Positions 12,601 to 27,600 of a stretch of 64,000 bases of DNA are shown here, piece by piece. This DNA is from Sialis fuliginosa (taxonomy: Eukaryota > Arthropoda > Insecta > Megaloptera > Sialidae), in assembly GCA_961205875.1 (NCBI GenBank), contig OY540816.1, positions 9,806,701-9,870,700 of the forward strand, given 5' to 3'. Numbering within the stretch: the stretch's first letter is position 1; each line of letters opens with the position of its first letter. A program made the translations under genes and the position numbers. Below the pieces are notes generated by a model that did no database searches, was not told where the DNA came from, and saw nothing but the letters and a program-made list of their open reading frames with translations.

Positions 12601-15600
12601 AACAATAACTCCAAAAGAACTGTCATATAAGTTTGATATCTCATTTGAAAGTGCTTGCTAGCTAGCAAATTTGCTAGCTCCTTTATAATACCGGACATAA
12701 CTGTATCTGCGAGACGTGTTAAATCGTTACGAATTTGCTAGGGATTTTAGAGCAGTAGTAATAAATGTATAATAATGTAAATATCATGCATTTTATGGGG
12801 TACATATGTCACCACTGCTTTTAGATCGCCGATCTACTTAACGAATGCTTTAAGGTCATTTTTATAAACCATACTATTTAAAGCGTTAGCTTAGCTTTTG
12901 CCCCAGAGCAACTTTTTTATAATACCGAACATTAGACATCAATATAAACTTTTTTTATTTATTTAAAATCATAGTTTATTGGCATTATGCTATAGAATTA
13001 CAACAATTAATTTTCTGGTATTAATAGAAGATTTTAATCAAGTAAATATGATACAGACTTGCATAACTTATAATTATATTTATTATTGAACAATAAATTG
13101 AGTGGCATTGAATTTAAATATGTTGCAGATCCGTAAAAAACTTAAATTGTGCCTCTCATACTTTCCTCTGAAACTAATTTATGCTTAAAACGTTACGATA
13201 CCTAAATACGTTCCTGTTTATATTGTCCATACTTTTAACAAAGGAATCAAAAATATACATATGCATACATATAAGAAAGGTATTTGGTATATTGTTCATA
13301 TATGTACATGTACGATATAAATTACTTTATGCAAAATAAACAAACTTCTAGAGAACAAGGTTCTCTTTAATGCAATGCACAGTGTTTCGAAGTTTAGAAG
13401 CTAAAGAATTGTCGTCTAACATATTTTAACAATAAATTTATTTTATGTCATGCACACATTTGCCTGGGGTGGGAGTAAGTAGTTGCTAAACGCTCCTCAA
13501 GAAGGCTCTAGCCCGCCTCCATATGCTAAGTTGTTTCATGATTTATAGAAAATCAATTCAAACGTTCGCATTTGATGTTTGTATTAACGATTTAAATAAA
13601 CATATTTTGACGGAGTTAAATCCTAGTTATAAGAATAGGGTAAGACATAAGAGAGAGGGGAACTTGAATATTTCTTGAATATTAGCCAGATTAAAATGTA
13701 AACTAGGCTGGAGTATATTGTAAATTAACCAAAGAACGCTCGTGCCGATGTAGAATTAATCTGTTAGAAGCTAGTTTATGATCATTAGTTATTATTTAAG
13801 ACAAATATATAACTTGCCTGAGCAGGGGTTATTTTAGTTTGAATTTCTAACTTGTTTGTATAGTTCTAAAATTAAAATATGCAGTTTTAAAAGTTATTTC
13901 ATGCAGTGCCTAAGGAAAAAATATAAATTGGACGTTAGAATGAAGATGGGAGACATTTTTTTGTTTTTGGTTTTGTCGAAAAAAAGTCTTTATTACAAAC
14001 ATTCAAGTTGGTCATGAAAAACGAACAACGTTATAACAAAAGTCGTAATAACAACAAATTATAAAGTATTATAAAAATGATCAGTTAGTTTTCGACTTAC
14101 TATCGAAAAAAATACAAATGAATTAAAAAGTATAATACGAACCACATTCAAATATATCATAGCAAACTTTGTGCTTCATATTACATGAAAAATTAAATTT
14201 AGAGCTTGTAACTCAAAAATGAAGAGTCATGAAAATTTAAATAGAGCCATTCAATACTACACGAAAAAGTGTCTCAAGAAATTGTAAATAATAAGATCAT
14301 ATTTACTTTGACAAAAAAATTATGGCCTTTTAAAGAAATTCGGAATGTTTAGTTTTTTAATGTTAGTTCGAAAATTTTCAATTTTATTTCAATAGTAGCT
14401 AGAAAAGTTATTTGTGACACTCGGTATAGATGATCCATGAAATAAATAATTCATCATTATATTTACATAGGTACTTTCACACATACAAATATACGTATAT
14501 ACAGGATGATTCAGCACTGTCGTGCCAAACTTAAACAGTAAATTAAGAAATAGATTTTAAGCAAAAAACATTATATGAACATTTGTCAAAATTTTTTATA
14601 CATATACCTCCAAAAATTCACCCTTATCAACAAATATCCATTTGAAGTATCGCTTTTTAGTTATGTTAGTAAAATACTTGTAACAGTAATAGAACTGGCA
14701 ATAGGTCTAAGATGACGCTTATTAGGTGATATATGTACATGAACTTTTTTTCTTACCTTTAATTATAAAACAAGAATATAAATTAATTTTGTGTAATTTG
14801 AAGCATCCGTATTAAGTAAAATTCTGCATGCTTTCTTTTGCATCGATATTTCTCGTAAACGGTTTATCCTATGATCAATGAGGTATGTATATTTTGTGTT
14901 ACATAATCTTATTAAAACGTCTAACTCAGGAAAAAATTAAAGAACAATAAAATACTCGATAAAAATCGACAGGGTCCACGCAAATTACTGGATATCGATA
15001 ACATTTGTTAATACTAAACCTTGTATCAAATTTCATTACTGTATCACAATGGGTTCTCAAGATATTAAATAAAAACTAATTTTGAATAAAATCTTTGGAG
15101 GGCTGTAGCTCCCTCACGAAAAATTTCCGGATACATGTTCATATAATGATTTTTGTTTAAAATATTTTTCTCAATGTACAGTTCAAGTTTGGCACGACAG
15201 TGCTGAATCAGCCTGTATATCATACGTATACTGATATTCTTTATCTGAATAACGACGAATCAACAGTGTCCCCTTTACACTCCCACTCCCGCCGAACCGA
15301 CTGTTGTCCTCGCGAAATGACAACACACACACACACACATACACATATACATAAGCACAGACAAACATAGCAGAACGCGAGCTAGCTACTAGCTCCGGAG
15401 CTATAGCTAATTTTTTGCAGCATCCAGCGAGCTTATGCAGGCGGCATGAAAAACACATTAATCTATTTCAAGACTCCTTGCGACAGGATGCAGGATAAAG
15501 AGAGCTCTGTTCTGACAGGGGGGCGCTCCCCACGTTATCGTTCGCCGAAATCCTGACGCGATATCGATAGTGAAGAATACTGTTCTTGCTTAGTTAGTTG

Positions 15601-18600
15601 GTGTAGTAGTTAGTCTGTGCCGGGCTTAGAGCGGCATGTGTGACAATGCTAATCTTACAGCTCAGTGCTGTAGGTATTTGTCTATGGTCTATGGTCAAGA
15701 TGAAGAATGCCATTTTTCAGTGAATTTCATATTGACAGTACCTATGTAAAATGTAGTTACTGTTTATTGAATAAACTTTTAATTTTCATTTAATTATATT
15801 TCTAATTAAACATTTAACCTTCTCAAGACATTTAGATATACACCTATCCCCCAATTTACACGGTAGATACGTTCTGCATAAAACCGTGTAAACTGAAATC
15901 TTGGATTTTGCTAATTGTAAGTAAAATCGTGTAAAACGAAAAAAAAACCCAAAATGTGCATGATTCAGTAATTTATTTAAGTAAAACAAAAGTCAGACAT
16001 CTTGGAAAACTCAAAAATTGTTCTTAGTTCATAAAACAACAAACATATGAAAGTAATGTAAGTAGATATTTAATTTATTTTACATTACGAACAATGATGA
16101 AGATTACCGGGATTCCCCTAAATGTATATTTTACAAGCCCGAGAATCCCCTGTTCTTTTCATTAGGTTACCGAAGGAAAAAAATTCAAAAATGCCATCAA
16201 ATCTTTGTATAGGCGTATGTGGAGCGGAATAAACATTTTTACTAGTTTTTTTGAAAATTGTTAATTTATAAATCGTGTAAAAGCGAAATCGTGTAAAACA
16301 AGTGCCGTGTAAATCGAGGGATAAGTGTTATATACCTCGCAGGAACATCCGCTGAAAATTTTGTAAAGGGAAGGAATCTTGTTGACAAATAATTTCATCA
16401 ATAATTATTTTAATATATTTTTTTCACAAGTTTATTTTGAATACAGTATTACATTAATTGTCTCAATATAGGGAGGGGGATATTGTGCTCTATTAAAATG
16501 CTAGAAATGAATAAATAATAGTATATTTTTTATTTTATAGGTTAATAGATTACGGTGATATATTAAATGTAAATATATAATAAATATATAAAATTTATCA
16601 TTATGAGGTAAAAAATGTAGATATTTTACCAGTCAGTAAAATTTGGGTTGAAAAGCACTGTTATATTATGTCTTCTAGTCTTCTAGTGGTTGCAAACAGA
16701 TTTAAATAAGGTACTGGCACCAATTATGGCCGCTATAAGAGCAAGGTTGACTATTTTTGATGGGTTTTTTTGTAATTTTCATGAACTCATGTTACTAATA
16801 AAACATGTAACTATATTTAATTAGTTTAATTAACATGGTCCGCAAATATAGTTTGTTTTTTAAATTATAGCCTTTTATTTTGTTTGTTTTTTCTCCAGTA
16901 ATGGATAAAGTAAAACCAGTAATGAGCACGCAGTGATGGACACTTACTAATGATTACAAAATGATAAGTACTACTACACAAAAGATATAAAAGAAAGAAT
17001 CGTCAAAGAAACAATGTAAAGCAGTTGCCATGATAATATAATAATTAATAAATAAATAATACTAATAATTAGTTTAAATGTCCACCATTTTGACACCTAT
17101 TGGCCGTTTGTCATCGAATCACACTGTAAGACAGTTAAATGTATATAGATTAATATTCAGAAATGGTAGTAATCAAATATCAACAAACATTTCTAATTCA
17201 GTACATTTAATTTAAAAATAGCGATTACTGGTGCCAGTACTTACAATATTTTCTTAAACTAATAGAAAAACTTGTATAGTAATAAATCTATAAATAACGT
17301 TAACAAACTTTTTTATTGTTACAGAATGGTACCTGTTAATGCAAAGGAATGGACAACCCTACAGAATTATTTCACTTTTGACTTTGAAATAAAACTTACA
17401 GAAAGTTCTGGTCGGTTTTTCGTCACACCAGGTAAGATGTTGTTCTGTTTCTTGTATTATTTAATTCTTGGAGTAGTGCAGATCATTTGTCATTCTTTTC
17501 ATTACTTTTTTTATAGTAATTACATTTAATATTTCATGGGTATATGCTCAAATATGGCAGGGTATTTTTATTTAAAAAATGTTGATGTTTATTCTATTTT
17601 TACCGTAATTACACTTGACTTCTTCGATATTTATATTTTTTATACATATATGTCGTCACAAATTTTAAAATGCCCACTGTAATATGTTTGCGATACGTTA
17701 GTTGAATTTACAACGAAAATAACACATCATATTCAGAAACGAATAATAACTTTAAGATGTATGTGTATTCTAGTTTACATAGTTTTCAATATTTAATTGT
17801 TAATATACCAAATAGATTCAAAAGTCTCCAGTTTGGCCTAAACTAAAAATCACAGAAAAATTTCAAACTATTTCGGTATCCTAAGAACAAATGAGCTAAT
17901 TTACTAACTATGGAAAAAAAATCCGATCTTAACATCAACCGAAAGACAAAAGAATTACTTCGCATTTATTTAAACCTTAACCCACAGGATATTTGTGTTT
18001 GTAAACGACTTATATTTTTCGTCAATTCTGTGTTAAAATAATAAATTTAAGCCATTTGAGTTTTAATGATTCCAATCTGTAAACGTAGAAGTGTGTACTT
18101 ATTTAAATTAAGAGAAATCTATAAAATTTTTACAGAATAAATATGTCAAAAATTTTGATATACTTTTTCATTGTAGAAAATACCACCAAAAAATGACATC
18201 AATATAAATATATTATTATTTTATTAACTTATTTTCTTCAAGTTTTCTACAACTTTACCACACATGACATAGACAACAAATAAGATAAAGATTCAGTCTA
18301 TCGATCTTTGAAATAACAGTCCATGACAGGAGCTATCCTGGACAGGGACAAAGTTTTGAGTTTCCCGTTGTATCCCGTATTGTCCCAGTGGCGACCGTAA
18401 ACCTATCCCGCAGGAACAATACAATTGTCTTGTACATAAACGTTTATGTGGAACCTCCAAACCGATGTTGATGTTTGTAGGTTTTAGTGTTTGTATGCTT
18501 AACACATTTAACTTGTTTCTATTTTTCAAACTTTATTAATTCACAGTATTTAAAAAAAAATTATCGTTTCTAAAAATTAAATAAGCTTTTTATTTATTTT

Positions 18601-21600
18601 ATATTTATATTTAATTTTATTTATTTACGAAATATTTCGATTTGTTGGTATTTTGTAGGACTTAATGTGAGATTAGGATAAATCTTTATGAGACGTGTCT
18701 TATGTCCGGTATTATAAAGAATTTGTTCTCAAGCAAAAGTTGAGATATAAGCTTTCTCAGAGCAATATTTTATAGAGAATTAAAAGCTCAATTCATAAAT
18801 TCAGTAATTTTAAAGATATGTTTGTTTAAAAATTATCATAAAAATTGGATTGATAATACATAAGGTAAAGGTATCAGTTATGGCCGCTATAAGAGCAAGT
18901 TTTCGGTTTTTTTTGGATTAATAGGCTTGTTTTTTGTAATTTTCATGAACTCATGTTACTAATAAAATAAGTAACTCTTAAATCAACTCTTTAATCAATT
19001 TAATTATCAAAGTCGCCAAATATAGTTTGTTTTTTAAATTATTGCCTTTTATTTTGTTCATGTTTTTTCTCCAGTGACGTTAATGGTAAAACCAGCAATG
19101 AACACGCAGTGATGGACACTTGCTAATGATTACAAAAGGATAAATACTACGACACAAAAGATATAAAATAAATAATCGTCAAATTTGAAACAATGTAAAG
19201 CAGTTTCTATGATAATATAATAATTAATTAAATAATTATACTAATAATTAGTTTAAATATCCACCATTTTGACACCTATTGGCCGATTATCATCAAATCA
19301 CGCTGTAAAACAGTTAAATGTATATAGATTAATATTCAGAAATGGTAGTAATCAAATATCAACACATATTTCTAATTTAGTACATTTAATTTAAAAATTT
19401 CCATTACTAGGGTCCTTGCCAAGACTGGTGCCACTACCTTATCTTTTAAAATACTGAATTGCGCACTCGGGATCTTTTTTGTAGGAAATTTAATTCTCTA
19501 TAATATGCTGCTGTAATAAATTAAAACAGATATATGTATTTTTCAACAAGCTATTCACGTATAATAATTTTTACCATGTTAATCAAATCGGAAAAAGACT
19601 CGGTTTGCGCCGTTCACAGGTTTGATCTACGAGTCTGAAATTTTAGGACAATTAACTTTTGATCCAAAGCTAAAACATAGGACAATGGGACCGAAAAAAA
19701 CACCCTAGTATAGTATAGTAGTATGCTTTTAATGGTCATTTCAGAAATCTAGTCAACACTTCATTATATTTACTTAAGTTCCAGAGTATCTTTGATTAGT
19801 AATAAAGAACATTTTTTATCATATTCATTAATTGATAATGAACTAGTGAGATATCGTTGTTTAAATCTAAATCATATATGTAATGTAGAATAGGTTTATG
19901 TTGAGCATATCAATCCTACGTTCTACCAACAGCAAGTTTAACTATGCTAAACTTTTTGATGCCAATTTTACTATAAAACAATCGTTTTATATTGTATTAC
20001 GATTTTATGGCAATTCAAAGTTCGTTTCCATGTTTGAAATTGACATTGTTAGACGGTGAATGTGTTAAACACTTATGAAGTAAACATTTCGCTTTCTTAA
20101 ATTGAGTGTTTTATATAAATTGCTTCATATATTTGATATTTCTTCCTTCAATAACAGCATCTATTGTCTGACTTTTATTGTTATGTTATTACAAGAAATT
20201 CATAACTGAATGAAATATGGTTCCTTATTTTACTATTTTAGAGGTTTGATTAATTATTATAGGTATATTGATTAGTTATTATCAACTGTTATATGCCAGA
20301 TGCCAGTTCTAAAATCTATTATGTATTATTTTACGGGAAATATTATCGAAAGAAAGGTTTTTATAAGGATATGTTCCAGCATAATTTTAATTTTTTATTA
20401 TTAGTTATAAAAAAGTTATAACAACATTTTTTATAATTATATATAATACAAGTATCCTTAATAATTTTATTTATATAGATTCGGTAATTGGTAGTTTTTT
20501 GGGTTGAAGAAAAAATAGAATCGCTTAATTCAGTGGCGTAGATAGGGGGGGGGGGGGGATTAAGATGATCAATCACCTCCCATGAGTTTACTTCATGAGA
20601 AAATTCAAAGACATTTCTTTAAAACTTCTCAAGTATGAACAAAATAGTAGAAGTTAATAAGAAAAATTTGATAAATTAAGAGTAAAAAAAAGGTCATTCA
20701 ATTTAAAATTACATTAATATTTTGTTTTATTTCGCATATTTTAGAGGCCCCTCAGCCACCACTTGCCCCGGGGCCTGGTCATATCGCCCCCCCATCGCAA
20801 AAAGCTATCTACGCCACTGGCTTAATTTAATATAAAAAATCTCGCGGGACAAATAGGTGAGCGAGTTGTTCTTGAGAAAGCGTTAGAAAAAAAATACATG
20901 GTGACCGATAAAAGAGTACCAGCTAGTATTGATAAGAATTGAAATTGGGCTCGCTAAGAATTTTTTTACTATCTTAAAAAGACTCAATTTTTCCATTTTT
21001 ATCGATTCATCAATCAGTTACTATGTATTTTTTCCTTATGCTTTCTCAAAACCAAATCGGCCCCCCAGTACACAAATCTTTTAAATATCAGTTGTGATCG
21101 CATAAGATTCGAACATTAAGTGTCTGTGTTAATAACGACTGCATTAATAGAAATATCAGTTACTCAAACTTAAATTTAATCCCCGGGCTGTTAGCTATGT
21201 CGGTGACTATTCTCCTTGTGACAAATTCACGTCTGGCTTAATGCAGTCATCATCAGTGAATTAAACTTGTCTCTCTTTCTATACGCGCGGTATGTCCTTT
21301 GCGTTGTCCTTGTTTCACTCATGAATAATATATCAATCTTTTATAAACATTCACTCCAGTTCTAACTTGTGGGCTAAGTTAGGGTTGTATTCTCAACAAG
21401 TTTTAAAGTTTATTAAAGGTATTTTTCTTTTTGTCATTTATAATAGGTTAACAAATAAATAATATGTCTTTTAAATAACGAAAAAAAATACAAATTGTAA
21501 CAGTAATACTAACTGAAGTTAGGATACATGCTTTTTGCACTAACTCCATTTTCTAAATTAACGGCTGTATGTATCTATGCACATTATTCCATAATAATTT

Positions 21601-24600
21601 TTTTTTTATTTCAAAATTTATATTACTTAATTATTATGTACATATACTACGTATAGAATTTTTCTCACACAAGTTGGCATAGCCAGTGCTATTTTAAAAC
21701 CATAAATTATGTAGATTTATTAAAAATTATCAAAAAACTCTGAAATTACATTACTTTGAGCATAAAAGCAGTTGCACGTCTGACCGCTATCACAAGCAAC
21801 ACTTAATACAAAACTGTAGTTACAGTATGTGCCAAAAGTATACCCCCCCCCGACACTCGAAAACGTAATAAACGTGATACTGGCATATTTGTCTGGTATT
21901 ATAAAAGAGCTAGCAAAATTTGCTAGCTAGCAAGCACTTTCAAATGAGGTTTCTAACCTATCTGACAGTTCTCCTTTAGTTTCATGAAATGTTTGACAAT
22001 TTTCGTGCAGTATGTAAACACCAAAGGTATTAAAACAGTGGTGATATTATGAAAATTATTTTGTACGGTCAGAGTCGCCAACTGTGTTACAATACGTTGA
22101 AGAATCACTGCTCTAAATTTCATAGCTAATCCATAGATACTATCACAGAATTTATACCTCATTTGAAAGTGCTTGCTAGCCCCTTTATAATACCGGACAT
22201 TAAGAATGAATTTTAAATAATATATATAATTCAATGAAACTAACCTTACCGTTAGTTAAATTTAGCCAATGAAAACTTTCGTACACAGAAAGACATATTG
22301 TTCTTAGTAAATATACATTTACTGAGAACGCTGACCACGGACGCGGGCGGAACTCGAACCCGGGACACTCCATTTGTCACACGTCTTGCGCATCGCCTGC
22401 AAGAGATTGTGACAGATTACGTAACGCCGCCACCACCGCGAGCTGTGTCTGTGTATGTATGTCCCCCCATACTCCGGACGTATCCCCCCTCCCTCGCCAC
22501 GTTGCCCTGTCCCACTGATACCACCCTGTCGTCGTGCCTGCCCGCGCTTATCAGTCGAAACGCTGCCGATCTGTATAAATACGTGCACGTAATTGTTCTC
22601 AATGTATGTACATATATTATATGTGTGTAAATAATGTTTACATGTAGATAAATATTGCTTCTTTTTAATAGGCATGGTGCTTAATTTTTAAAAATTATTT
22701 TATGATGATGTTACGTGTCTCCTATTTCCAAAAAAATACTTATTTCTGCAGAAAACAAAGGTTTAATCATAAAAATTGACCCTTTTAAAACTAATTTTGA
22801 ATTTGACGCCAAAACGCTCGCAGGTGTCATGGCGCATTTTTGATGTATCGCCTATGTAAAGACTCCTTGTCAACAATAATAAATCCTTGTTCCATCGCTA
22901 ACGTTTCTCGGTTTTAGTTTTGGTAACAAAACTGAGCAAATTGATAATTTAAAACCACAAAATAATTTATAAACAGTGCAGATATTAATGAAACAAAAAT
23001 GATGTTTACTTAGCCGTATGAAAAAACTACGACCTACGTACAGACCATTCTAACTCTAATTAAGTAAATTGCCATAAAATAAAAATACTGTAAAAACTAA
23101 AATTTATTCTATAACATTCAAATAATAGGTTTTATTTACTTTAAATCAGTGTTTCTCAACCAAGGTGCCACGGCGTGCCGCAAGTATATGAAAAGGGTGC
23201 TGCGAGCTTTTCAAGATACATCGCATACATTTGATCAGGGCCGTAACTACCACCGAAGCAGTGCCTCGGGGCCCCCGACTATAGCAGCGTAAAAATTGGA
23301 GTTGATTTAGGAACAAAAAAATGGTCTTTAATTTTTATATTGCATATAGTGAAGGCCCCTCGGTCACTTGCTGTCCCGGGGCCCCAAAACCTCTAGTTAC
23401 GGCCCTGCATTTGATGTAGATTTGCCAAAAAGTTGACTAATTGTAAATAGTGACATATAAGCAGTGTGCCTTGAAGATCTCACATTTTATATTTGGGTGC
23501 CTTCACCTAAAAAAAGGTTGAGAACCACTGCTTTAAATCAACGTACGTTTGTCCGAAACAAATAAGAACTTAGATTGTTTCTATCAAACGTGCCTAATGC
23601 AAACGATCGCCTTAAGAAAGATAAAAACGATATAATAATTGTTTTAAAAACTAACAATTGTTGGTCGTTAGTTATTTTCATACATCTTAAATAAAAACAA
23701 AACAAATAATAATTATTATCGTCATAATAATATAGCGGTATACTAAAATGTTGTGTCTAAGATATATGAGAATATATTAATTTCGCGCATTAGAATAGAT
23801 AGTAAGTAATTAGTTATACAAGAAAAAAAATTGCATCATTGGTATATTTGATCATTTGTATCTATCCAACGGCCGTTTATGTTAGAGCTAATGTAATATA
23901 AATTACAACTGTAGTCGAAATGAAATTAAAACAGTTGCCAGTTGCAATAAGTGATATTTATTACGGTAAATACAACACAGCATAAGAAAACGGCGGCGCG
24001 ATTAAAGCCGGGAGGGGCTATCTCTAACATCGAAATTAATTTTACCGTGGGTCAGACACTAATTTCATGTAAGGTCGCACTATTTAGTGGTCGCCGCGAC
24101 TGGAATTCATAATTCCATTAGAAATCCATTAGAGATTGTGTTTCGGATTATACATAATTCAAATAAATATTGTATGCTGTACGTCTTGGTGTATAAGAAA
24201 AATGAAATGTTACTGTTCTTGAGCAATATTTTAATTGGAAAGTTTTATCACTGAAATAACCAAATAGCATATCCGCTGAAGATTTTAGTTAGTAAATGGA
24301 CAAGTTCGTTGTATTTAAAAAGATGAATTCCTCATATTTTCTCAATTTCGACCGATATTTTTTAATTTATTTTCAATTTATTATGCATACATTGTGTTCA
24401 CATATGTATGCATATATAATAAATTTGTACAATACTGTATTTTGTTTTTATATTTTGCTTTTGCTTTATATGTTTAATTTCTTTACATACATATTTCACA
24501 CTGTACGAACAGTCTATAAAAAATCTATCTATCTATTATTATTGGTTCTAGACTTCTATAGATACTCATTTTTTTATACAAAATATCAAACCATTCAAAT

Positions 24601-27600
24601 ACTACAGTAATAGGACATTATTATATTTATTAACTAATTGAATCTTAATACCGATAGTCTCTGAGTCAAATTCATCCAAAATTGTACACCACGTGTTCTC
24701 TTCTCTTTTAAAAATTGTTAAAATGAGTATTGTATATTCAATTCTGCACTAACTCGCTTAAAAGTTCATATTTTCTGAAAGAAAATATTACAGTCTCCAT
24801 ATTAACTTAGTTTAATATCGATTGGTTTTAATTTTCTGTTATAAAACTATAAATAAAGTCCAATTTGTCGATTTCATCCCAGTTTTAAGTTACAGCAATA
24901 CACTACAGGTCGCAAAACAGTAATCCTTTTGAATTCACTTCGTCTATTATCAGAATAGAACCCTATTAAACACAGCCAAATCGGATAACTAGAAATTAAA
25001 ATTAAATTTTTTTTCATATTTTTGAAAAATTTTATCGTGAAATAGAAAGTTAGTCCGGAGGTTCACAAAAAATCCGCTAAGAAGAGCCACAATAGATAAC
25101 ACTGACATTATGTAACAGTTCTAATAATATAATAATTTTATCTTGTTTACAATAAATATACCACATCAATTACAAATTAACACACATACACTCACACCGA
25201 TATAATATTGTACCCTTAATTTCTGTAAAAGCCTCTGGTTAAATTTTGGATCGATGGACATAATTTATTTTAGATACGAAAGATGTTATAAGGAAAAAAT
25301 CTGCAAGCCAGCAAAAAAAAAAAAACATTGTTGTAGTAGGGTAGTAGTGACCGAGCCAGCGTACATCAGCAGCAGTGGGTGTGCGCAGTAGGAGTTTGGT
25401 GGTGGGGTAAGGTGGCCTCACAATGACCATGTCTTGGCGTTGATTAATAAACGCAATTAATATGCTGACCCCTGCTAAGTAGCCAAGTCATTTACCGTCG
25501 AGCTCTATCCTAAACATAACCGTTGTCTTTTTGACGTGGACGCGTTTTTCTCCCTTCCTATGTTACCCCCTCTCGCTTGTCCTTGTTCGTTATTTTGAGA
25601 GCAAATTTCAATTAGATTTTTATTGTTAAGGAGATGATGTTTTGTGTTATAATTTTGTATTGTTATGAATATTCGTATAACAAAATATTATCTTTTTGGA
25701 AACGAGTTTTATACTTTTTTTTGCTTTATACAGGATGATCCATTTTAATTATCTCAGGTTAATATTTCAAAAACGAAGCAAAATAGAGAAAATGTTTCGG
25801 ACAAAATTTGTAAGTTTAAGAAGGGGCGTCATAGTTATTTTTTATTTAATAAGTTGATGGTGTTCGACTAAAAAAATATAGAAAGTCCATAATTTAAAAT
25901 TTTAAAAATGAAGTTGTAAAAATATATATTTTCTTCAACAAAAGTTGTGTTTTCACGGAGAAAACGATTTTTTTCTCTCTTGGATCAATTGTTTTTAATA
26001 AAAAGTAATTAGGGGATCCGTGATTTGCTTTTGTAAATCTAAATATACATATTAGGCTATTGATTATAGGTTTTTGAAAGGAACAATTACGTTAAAGGGT
26101 TTTTATTGTTTTATATGTTTGTTTGACACCTACATATGATAAAATTACAAAGTGCTACTAAATTCACCCTTGCGTTTTGGAGGATGGGGGGGGGGAGGGT
26201 AAACTAGTCACTTTTTAATGTTTTAAGTATAACTCGAAAACTAAGCAGAATGGGACAATTATACAAGAATTTTAAAGAAAATTGAATTTCCCATCAAAAT
26301 TGAAGAGTAAAATTTAAAAAAAAATCAAATAAAAAATATATAAAAAATCACAAATTTTTACTTCTTACTTTTTTCTGAGTAAAAAAATATTATATATTAT
26401 AAATATTATAATTGAGCGAGTTTTGCTCAAAACTGACATTACAATATGAAAGAATTCCAAAATAAAAATTCAAAATCCACTGCATCTCGATTATTTTTTA
26501 AAATGGAACGAGTTTTGGAACTCACCTCCTTATATATTTGCTAAATATTAAAAACCATTAAAAGACATAAATAATCTACTAATTATGTAAAAACGTAAAA
26601 AAATACATAAAGCCATAGATAATTAATCATAGAACAAAACCGATTTGGTTGCAGTTCCCATATTAATAAACGTTCCAATTTCCATCGAACAATTGGATCG
26701 GACGTTATTCACGTCATATAACCCCGGTAAGTGGCTGGCCAGCACCCTCGGTACGTTGGCGGTATGAGGTGAAGTGTGTGTTGTTAGTTTTCGCGGCCAC
26801 CGCCAGGCGTCTCTCGACTCATTAATCTAAAGAGCCCGCTCTTATCGGCCGCGCTATTATCCTTATGAAATATTTGCGCCCACTTGCCTCTACTGCTGCT
26901 GCTGCTGATGATGTAAGTGTATGTAATAAGTATATGCATTCATGCGCTCGAGGGTCATGTGTGAGTGCATAGGCGTATACTGCGTGGGGGGCGACGATTG
27001 TCATTGTTAACTTTAAAATTGTTTATGAAAAATATTTTTTAAATATCTGTTATTTATGACGCTTTCCACATCTTGTATAGCTCAGTCTTTTTAAATAAGA
27101 ATTTCACGCCGAAACGATAAGGTAAATGTACATAATTCTGGCGTATTAGTAAATAAGATAACTTTAAGAGATTTCATAGAAGATATTAATTGAATGTTCG
27201 GTTATTTTTAGAAATCCGAAGTAACAATAATGAAATCTCTTAAAGTTATTTTATTTATTAATTTTTAATAAAATAGGCCTATTAAAAACAGTCCGTCTGT
27301 CCGTCCTTTTCACTCAAAGCTAAATAGCTCGTAAACTATATAAGTAAGCTAGAAACTTTTACTGAACATGTAAAATGACACCCTCTAGTAAAATATGTAC
27401 AAATTTATTGAATAATTAATTTTTCGGGGGGGGGGGGGGGGGGGGGGGGCAATAAGGAGCTACAGCTAGGTAAAAAAAAAATTTTTTTATACCAAGCACG
27501 TTAAAATGTATAACCAAACAAGCGGAATTTGACACTTTTTCTAAATCAAAAATGGTGCCTGTAGGGGACTTGAAAGCAAATCCAAAAACAAACAAAAAAT

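Noticed and set aside
15323-15342. (CA)n run as functional element
   Set aside because: An ordinary microsatellite; similar (GT)n occurs near 31900.
22298-22675. Proline- and arginine-rich ORFs on both strands
   Set aside because: They lie in a GC-rich segment where stop codons are rare; opposite frames are equally open and no domain is seen.
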